From NCBI GenBank assembly GCA_028873535.1, contig JAGWIJ010000007.1:1-51424 (forward strand): a stretch of 51,424 bases of DNA, given 5' to 3'. This document shows positions 9,603 through 18,107 of this stretch, one piece after another. The position numbers and the translations under genes were made by a program. The notes beneath the pieces are model-generated. The model was given only the letters and a program-made list of their open reading frames with translations. It made no database searches and was not told the origin of the DNA. Positions within the stretch are counted from its first letter, which is position 1, and every line of letters starts with the position of its first letter. The stretch is from Pseudomonadota bacterium. GTDB lineage: Bacteria; Pseudomonadota; Gammaproteobacteria; Burkholderiales; Ferrovaceae.

Positions 9603-10823
9603 ATGCTATATGAACTGCACGAAATGCAGCACGCCTACTTCGCGCCGCTGCGCATGATGGCGCAGGCTGCGGTCGGCCTGTACGGTCACCCCACCAGCCC
9701 GCTCAGCTACACGCCCATCGCCCGTGCCATTGCGGCAGGCTCGGAACTGATCCTGCGCACCACCCAGCGTTACGACAAGCCGGCTTTCAACCTGCCCGAG
9801 ACCACGCACGCCGGACAGACGGTGGCCGTGATCGAGGAGGTGGTGATCGACAAGCCGTTCTGCCAGTTGCTGCATTTCCGCAAGGATGGTGTGCAGGAAC
9901 CGGGGCCGATGGTGCTGATCGTGGCGCCGCTGTCCGGCCACTACGCGACCCTGCTGCGTGACACCGTGCGCGCCTTCATCCAGGACCACGATGTCTACAT
10001 CACCGACTGGAAGGACGCCAAGAGCGTCTCGATGGCCGAGGGGCCTTTCCACTTCGACGACTACGTGCGCTATGTGCGCGATTTCCTGACCTGGTTCTCG
10101 GGTCGTGCGCATGTGGTGTCGGTGTGCCAGCCGACCGTTCCGGTGCTGGTCGCGGTGTCGCTGATGGCTGCCGAACAGGATGCCGCCAGCCCGCGCTCGA
10201 TGGTGATGATGGGCGGGCCGATCGATACCCGCCGCAACCCCACCACGGTCAATGCCTTCGCGCTCGAGCACAGCCTGGACTGGTTCTCCGAGAACGTGGT
10301 CTACCACGTACCCGGGAAGTACCCCGGCTACTCTCGCCGCGTCTATCCGGGCTTCCTGCAGCACGCCGGCTTCGTTGCCATGAACCCGGGGCGCCATATC
10401 GCTTCCCACCGCGACTATTTCTATCACCTGATCCAGGGCGACGGCGAAAGCGTGAATTCGCACCGTGCCTTCTACGATGAATACAATGCGGTCATGGACC
10501 TGCCGGCGGAGTACTACCTGGAGACCATCGAGCACGTGTTCCAGGAACATGCGCTGCCGCGTGGCCTGCTCGAGTCCTGCGGCCAGCAGGTGCGGCCGGA
10601 CCTGATCCGCACGCCGGCCTTGCTCACCGTCGAGGGCGAACTCGACGACATCTCGGGAAATGGACAGACCGAGGCGGCACACGGACTGTGCAGCGGCATC
10701 CCGGCGGACCGCCACGGCCACATCACCGGACGTGATGTCGGCCACTATGGCATCTTCAGCGGCCGGCGCTTCCGCGAAGTGATCTATCCGCAATTGCGCG
10801 CCTTCATCGCGCGCTTCGACTGA
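9603..10823 (+). CDS. phaZ: Intracellular polyhydroxyalkanoate depolymerase
   Basis: A 406-residue enzyme of the intracellular PhaZ family, which mobilises stored polyhydroxybutyrate granules. There is no signal peptide. The nucleophile region reads AHVVSVCQPTVPVLVA with Cys175 where lipases have Ser. The VCQP sequence is typical of the Ralstonia-type intracellular depolymerases. DWKDAKSVSMAEGPFHFDDYV and the C-terminal AHGLCSGIPADRHGHITGRDVGHYGIFSG-type block (His near the end) also fit. The start is ATG at 9603 because MLYELHEMQHAYFAPLR is the conserved N-terminus. With phaM and bdhA elsewhere in the window it indicates a PHB storage cycle. Confidence 0.93.
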   Translation: MLYELHEMQHAYFAPLRMMAQAAVGLYGHPTSPLSYTPIARAIAAGSELILRTTQRYDKPAFNLPETTHAGQTVAVIEEVVIDKPFCQLLHFRKDGVQEPGPMVLIVAPLSGHYATLLRDTVRAFIQDHDVYITDWKDAKSVSMAEGPFHFDDYVRYVRDFLTWFSGRAHVVSVCQPTVPVLVAVSLMAAEQDAASPRSMVMMGGPIDTRRNPTTVNAFALEHSLDWFSENVVYHVPGKYPGYSRRVYPGFLQHAGFVAMNPGRHIASHRDYFYHLIQGDGESVNSHRAFYDEYNAVMDLPAEYYLETIEHVFQEHALPRGLLESCGQQVRPDLIRTPALLTVEGELDDISGNGQTEAAHGLCSGIPADRHGHITGRDVGHYGIFSGRRFREVIYPQLRAFIARFD

Positions 10824-10836
10824 TGCGCTTGCGGGC

Positions 10837-12183
10837 GTGAATCCGGCGTCCGACACGCTGCGCGCCGACGGCGCCGCGGCCGTGCCGGTGCCGCCTTCCG
10901 GCCCGCTGCCGCGCGAAGCCTCGCCGGCCGACGGCTCGCCACGCGCCAATCTGCGCCGCCTGGCCAGGTTGCGCCTGGTGGCACTGTTCATGCTGTGCAC
11001 GGCCGCCTGGCTGGGCGCGCGCTGGATGGGAGCGGCGCTGGCGCTGCCCTTGCTGGCGTGGACCGGCCTGGCGGTCACCACCTTGAGCGTGGTGACCCTG
11101 TGGCGTTGCCGTCAGCCCTGGCCGGTGCGCGAGCGTGAACTCGCACTGCAACTGGCGCTGGACATCCTGGCGCTGAGTGCCGTGTTCCACGCCAGCAACG
11201 GTGCCGCCAATCCCTTTGTGTCGCTGTACCTGGTGCCCTTGGTGATGGCCGCAGCGACTTTGCCACGTACCCACGTCTGGCTGCTGTCCCTGCTGGCCTG
11301 CCTGGCCTACACCTGGCTGCTGCGCGAGTATGCCCCGCTGATGACCCACCACCATCCCGGCGCAGCGGGCGAATTCGATCTGCATGTGGTCGGCATGTGG
11401 GGCAATTTCCTGCTCAGCGCCGGAATCATCGGCGTCACCGTGGTCAACATGGGCGCAGCTTTGCGCGAGCGCGAGAGCCGGCTTGCCAGGGCGCGCGAAG
11501 GCCGCCTGCGCAGCGAGCAGATCATGGGGCTTGCGACGCTGGCAGCGGGAGCAGCGCACGAGCTGGGTACGCCCCTGTCGACCATCGCGGTGCTGAGCCG
11601 CGAGCTCGAACACGAATGCGCCGGGCGCGAGGACCTGCAGTCCGACCTGCGGCTGCTGCGCGCCCAGGTGGGGCTGTGCAAGGACATCATCCAGCGCATG
11701 CTGGCGCGCAATCCGGCGGCCGGCGACGCCGCCGCGGTGACGCTTGCCGCCTATCTGGATGGCGTGGTGGAGAGCTGGCGGCTGATGCGGCCCGCCGTTC
11801 CCATCGACTACCAGGCGGCGCTTGCCGATGGTGCGCTGGCGGTGCGCGAGGACGCGACCCTGGCGCAGGCCCTGGTCAATGTGCTCAACAATGCCGGCGA
11901 CGCCAGCCCGGACGGCATCCAGGTGCGCGTGGCCAGCACTGCGGACCGCGTGGTGCTGCAGGTGTTCGACCGTGGCGCCGGCGTGGACTCCGCCGTGGCG
12001 CGGCAACTCGGCAGGGCCTGGTTCACGACGCGTGCAGAGGGACACGGACTGGGACTGTTCCTGAGCAATGCCACGCTCGAGCGGCTGGGCGGCACGGTGC
12101 GGATCGAGAACCGCTCTGAAGGTGGGGCCTGCACCACGGTCGAGTGGCCGCTTTGCATGGTTGGCGTCCAGGAGGACAGGTGA
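10837..12183 (+). CDS. regB: RegB/PrrB-type redox sensor histidine kinase
   Basis: A 448-residue inner-membrane kinase. After a Pro/Ala-rich cytoplasmic start there are about six membrane helices. Between two of them lies NGAANPF (residues 121-127), matching the quinone-sensing heptapeptide GGxxNPF of RegB. The H-box GAAHELGTPLS carries the phospho-accepting His241. N, G1 and G2 motifs (VLNNAGDASPDG, VFDRGAGV, GHGLGLFLSNATLERLGG) follow. The redox-active Cys described near the H-box of Rhodobacter RegB is not evident here. The start is GTG at 10837, 13 bases after phaZ. The stop overlaps the regulator start. RegBA systems control respiratory, hydrogen, nitrogen and carbon fixation genes according to redox state. 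Confidence 0.88.
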   Translation: MNPASDTLRADGAAAVPVPPSGPLPREASPADGSPRANLRRLARLRLVALFMLCTAAWLGARWMGAALALPLLAWTGLAVTTLSVVTLWRCRQPWPVRERELALQLALDILALSAVFHASNGAANPFVSLYLVPLVMAAATLPRTHVWLLSLLACLAYTWLLREYAPLMTHHHPGAAGEFDLHVVGMWGNFLLSAGIIGVTVVNMGAALRERESRLARAREGRLRSEQIMGLATLAAGAAHELGTPLSTIAVLSRELEHECAGREDLQSDLRLLRAQVGLCKDIIQRMLARNPAAGDAAAVTLAAYLDGVVESWRLMRPAVPIDYQAALADGALAVREDATLAQALVNVLNNAGDASPDGIQVRVASTADRVVLQVFDRGAGVDSAVARQLGRAWFTTRAEGHGLGLFLSNATLERLGGTVRIENRSEGGACTTVEWPLCMVGVQEDR

Positions 12184-12767
12184 GCTGCCCCATGCCGCCA
12201 GCACTTGGCGCAGACGGGCGCGCGCCCGGCAGTCCGACGCTGTTGCTGGTCGACGACGACGACACCCTGGGCCGGGTGCTGGAACGCGCGCTGACCCGCC
12301 TGGGCTTCCAGGTCGGTCGGGCGTCGTCGGTCGCGCAAGGCCTGGCGATGGCCGCGTCCACGCCGCTCGATTGCGCCGTGCTCGATCTCAAGCTGGGCGA
12401 CGGTTCCGGGCTGCTGCTGGTGTCGGCGCTGCGCGCGCGCCACCCGGCGGCGCGCATCCTGATGCTGACCGGATATGCCAGCATTGCCACCGCTGTCGAT
12501 GCCATCAAGCTGGGTGCGGACGATTATCTGGCCAAGCCGGTGGATGCCGAACAGATCGTGCAGGCCCTGCGCGCGCAGCGGCCGCCGGAACCCGCGATCG
12601 CACCGGCCGAGGAATCGATGAGCGTACATCGGCTGGAATGGGAGCACATCCAGCGCGTGCTGCGCGACGTCGACGGCAATGTCAGCGAGGCCGCACGCGT
12701 GCTCGGCTTGCACCGCCGCACCCTGCAACGCAAGCTCGCCAAGCGCCCCAGTCCGCAATCGCGCTAG
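12180..12767 (+). CDS. regA: RegA/PrrA-type response regulator
   Basis: A 195-residue regulator with a receiver domain (LLLVDDDD, phospho-acceptor Asp69 in CAVLDLKLGDGSG, Thr97, Lys119) and a Fis-type helix-turn-helix at about 158-187. The sequence SVHRLEWEHIQRVLRDVDGN followed by VSEAARVLGLHRRTLQRKL is the highly conserved RegA DNA-binding end. The start is GTG at 12180, because AGGAGG sits 4 bases upstream and GTGA overlaps the regB stop. An ATG at 12192 would be too far from it. No terminator was found before the cytochrome genes 230 bases downstream, which are plausible but unproven targets. Confidence 0.9.
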   Translation: MSCPMPPALGADGRAPGSPTLLLVDDDDTLGRVLERALTRLGFQVGRASSVAQGLAMAASTPLDCAVLDLKLGDGSGLLLVSALRARHPAARILMLTGYASIATAVDAIKLGADDYLAKPVDAEQIVQALRAQRPPEPAIAPAEESMSVHRLEWEHIQRVLRDVDGNVSEAARVLGLHRRTLQRKLAKRPSPQSR

Positions 12768-12999
12768 GTTTGGTGCTTCGCGCCCGGCCCACCAAGCTGT
12801 CGTTTTTGTCAATCCGAGGGCGCGAGCGTCGCTGCAAGTTGATCTGCCTCAAGGTTTCACGGCATCAGGTGAACACATGAGACGTAATTTGATCTTTCGC
12901 AAGTTTGTTGCAACGCGCCAATACTAGACTCTCGTTCAACCGGTCTTGGTAAGTCTTGCTTAAGCCGATCCGGTCCGACTGAAATTTGTGGAGGAAGCC

Positions 13000-14376
13000 A
13001 TGTCCCGCCCCGAAGTGCCCCCCCTTCCGCTGAATATTCCCGGCCTGCGGCTGATGGGCCAGGTGTTGCTGCTGCTGGTCGCGCTGTTCGCCACCCAGGC
13101 CCAGGCGCTGCCGGTCTATGCCCGTCAGACCGGCCAGAACTGTCTGGCCTGCCACGCCGGTGGGCAGTTTCCCGAACTCACGCCCTACGGCCGCATGTTC
13201 AAGATGACCGGCTACACGATCGGCACCCGCACCGAGGTGCCGCTTTCCGTCATGGGCGTGGCGACCGATGCCTTTGTCGCCAATACCAACCAGGGCAGCG
13301 TGGCACTCGCCAATACCGACAAGAACGCCCAGCCGGTGTTCGCGGCCGGAAGTGTATTCCTGGCGGGAAAGATATCCGACAATACCGGCGGTTTTGCGCA
13401 GGCCACCTACAACAACTACGACAGCCAGGATCCCAACGGCAACTCCCATGGCTATCTGCGCTCCGACAATATGGACTTCCGCTACGCCGACCACCTGATC
13501 GATCAGGAGCGCGATCTGATCTACGGGGTCAGCCTGAACAATCATCCCTCGGTGACTGATCCCTGGAACACGGCCGCCGCCTGGATGCAGTACGTGCCGG
13601 CCGCCAGCACCGCGGCCTATCAGTTTGCGGATGCCACGACGCCGTTCCCGCAGACCGCAGCGCCCGCCAATACCGCCGGACTGACCACCTACCTGTTCTG
13701 GAACCGCCACCTGTACGCCGAGGCCGGCACTTACCGCACCGCCAATGGCTTGCTGTCTTTGCTGAGCTTCAACAACACCGATGCCCAGACTCCGCATCTT
13801 GCCGGAGGCTGGAATCCCTACTGGCGTCTGGCCTGGTCGCAGGAATGGGGCGCCCACAACCTGATGGTCGGCGCCTCGGGCATGGTGGCGCATCTCTACG
13901 ATGGCAACGACACGACGAGCGCGGCCAATCTGGGCACCGCCCGTACCAGCGGTCTCGACATGCAGTACCAGTACCTGCTGGATCCGCACACCGTGACCGC
14001 CCAACTGGTCTACAACCATCAGGAAACCCAGTACTCACCGGCCACTTTTGCCGCGTCGCCGGCTGCCGCGCTCACGGGTGTACCGGCGATGGATTCCACC
14101 AACCTGATCCGCGCCAAGCTGTCGTATGTGTACGAAGCCAAGTATGGCGGCAGTCTGGCCTTTTTCAGCAGCCACGGCAGTGCCAACGTACAGGGACTGC
14201 CGGATACCAAGGGTTACACCTGGGAAGCCTTTTTCATGCCAGTACAGTATGTGCGCGTCGGGCTTCAATTCACCGGCTACCAGACCTATGCCGGTGCCAC
14301 CACGAACTACGATGGACTCGGACGCAGTGCCGGCGACAACAACACGCTGATGCTCTACGTCTGGGGCGCCTACTGA
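13000..14376 (+). CDS. Cyc2-like monoheme cytochrome-porin, copy 1
   Basis: A 458-residue exported protein: signal peptide (to about residue 36, ...ATQAQA), then ALPVYARQTGQNCLACHAGG with one heme c site CLACH (residues 48-52), QFPELTPYGRMFKMTGYT, and a long Tyr/Trp/Gly-rich, Asn-rich region ending in YVWGAY, as expected for an outer-membrane beta-barrel. The small N-terminal heme plug fused to a porin is the architecture of Cyc2, the outer-membrane iron oxidase of Fe(II)-oxidising bacteria, and the ARQTG-CxxCH-GRxFKxxGYT spacing matches. The electron donor here is unknown. The start is ATG at 13000, with GGAGG 5 bases upstream. It is followed after 28 bases by a diheme lipoprotein. A close paralogue lies at 15407-16894. 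Confidence 0.8.
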   Translation: MSRPEVPPLPLNIPGLRLMGQVLLLLVALFATQAQALPVYARQTGQNCLACHAGGQFPELTPYGRMFKMTGYTIGTRTEVPLSVMGVATDAFVANTNQGSVALANTDKNAQPVFAAGSVFLAGKISDNTGGFAQATYNNYDSQDPNGNSHGYLRSDNMDFRYADHLIDQERDLIYGVSLNNHPSVTDPWNTAAAWMQYVPAASTAAYQFADATTPFPQTAAPANTAGLTTYLFWNRHLYAEAGTYRTANGLLSLLSFNNTDAQTPHLAGGWNPYWRLAWSQEWGAHNLMVGASGMVAHLYDGNDTTSAANLGTARTSGLDMQYQYLLDPHTVTAQLVYNHQETQYSPATFAASPAAALTGVPAMDSTNLIRAKLSYVYEAKYGGSLAFFSSHGSANVQGLPDTKGYTWEAFFMPVQYVRVGLQFTGYQTYAGATTNYDGLGRSAGDNNTLMLYVWGAY

Positions 14377-14404
14377 ACGCCACCCGATCCCCCAGGAGAA
14401 AACC

Positions 14405-15049
14405 ATGAAAAAGCCTCTGTTCCTGAGTGCGCTCGGCCTGTCCCTGCTGGCTGCCGGCTGCGCAAACCTGCAACATTCCCGCAACGTGGCCGATCCGGCA
14501 GTGCCGGCCAAAGTGCTGGCCGAGCAGGTGTGTTCCACCTGCCACGGTTTGGACGGCAATCCCGTATCGCCGGCGTTCCCACGCCTCGCCGCCCAGACCC
14601 CTGCGTATTTGACCAGTCAGCTCAACAACTTCCGCGGCCACGGCCGCTCCGATCCAGCCGGTTCGGAGTACATGTGGGGTCTGAGTTCGCATTTGACCGA
14701 CGAGCAGATCGCGGGATTCGCGGCTTACTACGCCGCCCAGGAGGCGCATCGCGATCCGGGCGCCGGCAAGGATGCCGCCCTGCTGGCGCGCGGCAAGGAC
14801 GTTTTCGAGAAGGGAGTCCCGGAACAGAACGTCATGGCCTGCGCCACCTGTCACGGACCGAAAGCTGCCGGCAATGACGTGTTTCCCCGCCTTGCGTATC
14901 AGCATGCGGACTACATCGTGAAACAGTTGAGCGTGTTCCAGAACACGCACGGTGGCCGTCCGGGCACACCGATGGCGGCGATCGTTTTCCCGTTGCCGGA
15001 AGATGCCAAGGAAGCCGTCGCTGCCTATCTGGAAGCGATGCCAGACTGA
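14405..15049 (+). CDS. Diheme cytochrome c lipoprotein (c4-like), copy 1
   Basis: A 214-residue lipoprotein. The lipobox LLAAGC has acylated Cys19, followed by Ala-Asn, not the Asp that retains proteins in the inner membrane, so outer-membrane anchoring is likely. Two cytochrome domains carry CSTCH (43-47) and CATCH (146-150), each with FPRLAxQ-type sequences and Met candidates for axial ligands (MWGLSS and MAAIVFPL), which fits the c4/c553 family. AGGAG lies 7 bases before the ATG. It directly follows the Cyc2-like gene and probably takes electrons from it in the periplasm. A terminator lies 52 bases downstream. Confidence 0.85.
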   Translation: MKKPLFLSALGLSLLAAGCANLQHSRNVADPAVPAKVLAEQVCSTCHGLDGNPVSPAFPRLAAQTPAYLTSQLNNFRGHGRSDPAGSEYMWGLSSHLTDEQIAGFAAYYAAQEAHRDPGAGKDAALLARGKDVFEKGVPEQNVMACATCHGPKAAGNDVFPRLAYQHADYIVKQLSVFQNTHGGRPGTPMAAIVFPLPEDAKEAVAAYLEAMPD

Positions 15050-15100
15050 TCGGTTCTTGAGCCTGGGTGGTGCAAAGCCACCCGGGAAGGTCCAGCACAG

Positions 15101-15127
15101 GGCGCGCTGCCTGGCAGCGCGCCTTTT
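15101..15127 (+). terminator. Intrinsic terminator after the first cytochrome pair
   Basis: GGCGCGCTGC (15101-15110), loop CTG, GCAGCGCGCC (15114-15123), then TTTT. A weaker stem-loop (GGGTGG...CCACCC, about 15065-15083) precedes it. Together they should end the first two-gene unit, so the second pair needs its own promoter. Confidence 0.75.
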
Positions 15128-15406
15128 GCATGGCGGTGGCCACGAAAACGCACGGCGGCGGCCCGGCAGACGCCGCCGGGGCGGGGTGTTAGGACGTAGC
15201 TTTTGTCCATGCTCCCGGTGCAATCGCGCCTGAAGTAGGGCTTTGCCGTGTGCAAAACACTCCGTGCTGCGCCTTCGCAAGGGGTATTCGCCCCAATGCG
15301 ATTCAGTTTCATTCTCCATACACTGAAACAAAGTTAAGCGAAAAGTCAGGTGAGGGCCGCGCGCCGGCCTCGCCCGACCGTCCTGCAGCATTTGTGGAGA
15401 TGGAAC
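15128..15406. other. Gap upstream of the second cytochrome module
   Basis: No convincing gene is seen here. The first 60 bases are very GC-rich and can fold (GGCGGC and GCCGCC arms near 15144-15175). The last 100 bases are less GC-rich and contain GTTTCA (15306-15311) and its inverted copy TGAAAC (15324-15329) around CATACACT, a possible -10 region. The final bases before the ATG, TTTGTGGAG, also occur in the leader of copy 1. This is the likely promoter region for copy 2. Confidence 0.4.
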
Positions 15407-16894
15407 ATGCGACTTGAATCCCCTGCCAAGTGTCCCTTGGCGTGCGTGCGCTGCGGGCCGCCGTGGCTTGCCGCTGTCGCGCTGCTGATGGGCGGTCTGG
15501 CATTGCCGCCGCCGGCACATGCCTTGCCGGCTTTTGCACGCCAGACGGGACAGAACTGCGTGGCTTGTCACGCCGGCGGTCAGTTTCCCGAGCTGACCCC
15601 CTACGGACGCATGTTCAAGATCACCGGCTACACCATCGGTGCCCGTACGCTGCCGCTGGCCATCATGGGCGTGGCCAGCGACACCTGGGTGGCCAACACC
15701 GCGAAAAGCGACAGCCCGGCGAGCGACTTCGCCAAGGATGCCAGGCCCATCTTTGCCACCGCCAGCCTGTTCGTGGCCGGCAAGGTGACCGACAACGTGG
15801 GCGCCTTCCTGCAGTTCACCTACGACAACTACGCCAGCCAGAGCGGCGATGGCAGCTATCACGGCTATACGGCGGCGGACAACATGGATATCCGCTTCGC
15901 CGATCACCTCATCGATCCGCAACGCGATCTGGCCTACGGCTTCAGCCTCAACAACAATCCCTCGGTGTCCGACCCCTGGAACACCGCTGCCGCCTGGATG
16001 CAGTACGTGCCGGTGCCGATGTCGAGCGTGCCATCGGCCTACCAGTTCATCGACGGCAACACGCCTTACCCGGGCTACGGCTCCGGCGGCAACATCGCCG
16101 GTCTGACCGGCTACCTGTTCTGGAACCGCAGCCTGTACCTGGAGGCCGGCAGCTACCGCACCGCGAATGGACCCTTGTCACTGCTCAGCCTGAATCTGGA
16201 CGATGCCAACACCACCCATCTGGCAGGCAGCTGGAATCCCTACTGGCGTGCCGCGTGGTCGCACGAATGGGGCGCCCACAACCTGATGGTCGGTACCTCG
16301 GGCATGGTCGCCCGGGTCTACGACGCCGGCAGCAGCACGGCCGATGCCGGCGCTCTGGGCACATTCCGCAATACCGCCGTGGACGCGCAGTACCAGTACC
16401 TGTCGGACCTCCACACGGTCACCGTGCAGATGGCCTATGCCCACCAGGAGCAGCATTATTCCAGCAATACGCTCGCCGCTTTCACGCCGGGCTATTTCCA
16501 GGCCGATGGCGTGACGCCGCTGACCGCGCCGAACGCCAGCGACAGCACCCAACTGCTGCGTGCCAAGGCCTCTTATGTCCACGACGCCACCGTGGGCGGC
16601 AGCGTGGCGCTCTTCAGCAGCCACGGCAGCGCCAACACGCTCAACCAGTCCGCCGGCTTCGACGGCACCGGCGCGCTGGTCAGCAGCAGTCAGGTCAACG
16701 GCAACCTCAGCGGTCGTCCCGACACCCGCGGCATGAGCTACGAGCTGTTCTGGCTGCCACTGCAGAATCTGCGCGCGGGCCTCCAGTACACCACCTACCA
16801 GACCTACAACGGCGCCGACCGCGGCTATGCCGGCGGCAGCCGCAATGCCGGCGACAACAATTCCCTGTTCCTTTACCTGTGGGGCGCGTACTGA
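15407..16894 (+). CDS. Cyc2-like monoheme cytochrome-porin, copy 2
   Basis: A 495-residue paralogue of the protein at 13000-14376. A signal peptide is followed by ALPAFARQTGQNCVACHAGG with heme site CVACH (51-55), QFPELTPYGRMFKITGYT and the same barrel-like body ending YLWGAY. It is about 37 residues longer. The extra residues fall mainly in loops, for example the insert with YFQADGVTPLTAPN and the Asn/Ser-rich stretch around NQSAGFDGTGALVSSSQVNG. The start is ATG at 15407, with GTGGAG 7 bases upstream. The signal peptide region contains two extra Cys (LACVRC) not seen in copy 1. The donor is unknown. It is paired with its own diheme lipoprotein 29 bases downstream. Confidence 0.8.
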   Translation: MRLESPAKCPLACVRCGPPWLAAVALLMGGLALPPPAHALPAFARQTGQNCVACHAGGQFPELTPYGRMFKITGYTIGARTLPLAIMGVASDTWVANTAKSDSPASDFAKDARPIFATASLFVAGKVTDNVGAFLQFTYDNYASQSGDGSYHGYTAADNMDIRFADHLIDPQRDLAYGFSLNNNPSVSDPWNTAAAWMQYVPVPMSSVPSAYQFIDGNTPYPGYGSGGNIAGLTGYLFWNRSLYLEAGSYRTANGPLSLLSLNLDDANTTHLAGSWNPYWRAAWSHEWGAHNLMVGTSGMVARVYDAGSSTADAGALGTFRNTAVDAQYQYLSDLHTVTVQMAYAHQEQHYSSNTLAAFTPGYFQADGVTPLTAPNASDSTQLLRAKASYVHDATVGGSVALFSSHGSANTLNQSAGFDGTGALVSSSQVNGNLSGRPDTRGMSYELFWLPLQNLRAGLQYTTYQTYNGADRGYAGGSRNAGDNNSLFLYLWGAY

Positions 16895-16923
16895 GCGCCC
16901 TCGCCTCAGCCAGGAGACCTGCC

Positions 16924-17565
16924 ATGAACATGACCAAGACCAGGCTTCACCTCGCCACCGTTCTGGGCCTGTCGCTGCTGTTGGGGGCGTGCGCCATCGG
17001 CGAGCGCTCGCGCAACCTGGCCGACCCTGCAGTGCCGGCCGCCATGCTCGCCGAGCAGGTCTGCTCGATCTGCCATGGCGTCGACGGCAATCCGGTCTCG
17101 CCCACTTTTCCCCGTCTGGCGGGACAATCCGCTGCCTATCTGAGCGGCGAACTGCAGGCATTCCGTTCGCACCAGCGCAGCGACCGTGCGGCGCGCGACT
17201 ACATGTGGGGTATTTCGCGCACGCTCAACGATGCGACCATCGGTGCGCTGGCCGACTACTACGCGCGCCAGGTGCCGGCGCGCGCACGCAGCGTGGCGGG
17301 TGTTTCGGTGAGCACCGGCGAACAACTGTTCCATCACGGTGACCCCGAACACGGCATTCCCGCCTGCGCGGGCTGCCATGGCGAGCGTGGGCAGGGCAGC
17401 GCAGTGTTCCCCCGCATTGCCGGACAGCAGGACGGCTACCTGCGTCAACAGATGCGCCAGATCCGCCTGGGGAGCCGCGCGGCGCCCAGCATGCAGGCCG
17501 TCGTCGCGCGCATGGACGACGCCCAGATCGATGCCCTGGCGGATTTCCTCGCGGTCCAGCCCTAG
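16924..17565 (+). CDS. Diheme cytochrome c lipoprotein (c4-like), copy 2
   Basis: A 213-residue lipoprotein paralogous to the one at 14405-15049. The lipobox LLLGAC has Cys23 and is followed by Ala-Ile, so outer-membrane sorting is likely. Heme sites are CSICH (47-51) and CAGCH (148-152). The shared core RNLADPAVPA, LAEQVCSICHGVDGNPVSP and YMWGIS aligns residue by residue with copy 1, while the second heme domain has diverged more. AGGAG lies upstream of ATG 16924. It is the likely periplasm-side partner of the second cytochrome-porin. Confidence 0.85.
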   Translation: MNMTKTRLHLATVLGLSLLLGACAIGERSRNLADPAVPAAMLAEQVCSICHGVDGNPVSPTFPRLAGQSAAYLSGELQAFRSHQRSDRAARDYMWGISRTLNDATIGALADYYARQVPARARSVAGVSVSTGEQLFHHGDPEHGIPACAGCHGERGQGSAVFPRIAGQQDGYLRQQMRQIRLGSRAAPSMQAVVARMDDAQIDALADFLAVQP

Positions 17566-17669
17566 ATGCGAGGTCATGATCCGGCGCCAGCTTTGCTTTT
17601 GTCGCGTGCGCGTCTACCATGCACCGGTACGGAATCCCTCCGTATGCCCTACACGGAGTGTCCCTGCCC

Positions 17670-18059
17670 ATGAGCCAGGAGTCCTCGACCGCCGAGATCT
17701 TCGAAGCCTTCCAGAAGATGATCAACCCGATGGCGTTCCCGATGCAGAACCTGCTGATGGGTGCCATGAAGCCGGAGGAGATCGAGAAGAAGATTTCCGA
17801 GCTGGAAACCGTCCGGCATTGGCTGGCCACCAACATGGGGCTGCTCGATCTCACCATCAAGACACTCGAATACCAGCGCCAGCTGCTGGCGCCAGGCAAG
17901 GGCGGCAAGGCCGCGCCGCCGCCGATGGAAAATCCCTTTCTCAACCCTTCGCTGTGGCCCTGGCCGTATCCGCAGGGGGCTGCTGCGACCGGCAAGGCGG
18001 ATGACAGCCCGCCGCCCGACAAGGGAGCTGCCAGCCGCAAGGGCCGTTCGGGCGGCTAG
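17670..18059 (+). CDS. phaM: PhaM-like polyhydroxyalkanoate granule protein
   Basis: A 129-residue protein beginning MSQESSTAEIFEAFQKMINP. The helical core MKPEEIEKKISELETVRHWLATN followed by LDLTIKTLEYQRQLL is characteristic of PhaM, which activates PHA synthase and links granules to the nucleoid. The C-terminal tail is Pro/Ala/Lys-rich (DKGAASRKGRSGG), as in PhaM proteins that bind DNA. ATG 17670 was chosen because the homologous N-terminus begins there; an upstream in-frame ATG at 17619 would add 17 residues. It lies 104 bases after the cytochrome gene and converges with folA. Confidence 0.78.
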   Translation: MSQESSTAEIFEAFQKMINPMAFPMQNLLMGAMKPEEIEKKISELETVRHWLATNMGLLDLTIKTLEYQRQLLAPGKGGKAAPPPMENPFLNPSLWPWPYPQGAAATGKADDSPPPDKGAASRKGRSGG

Positions 18060-18107
18060 CCGGCGGCATCCAGTGCTGGCGCTCCGCCTGCAGTCGGACC
18101 GCTTGGA

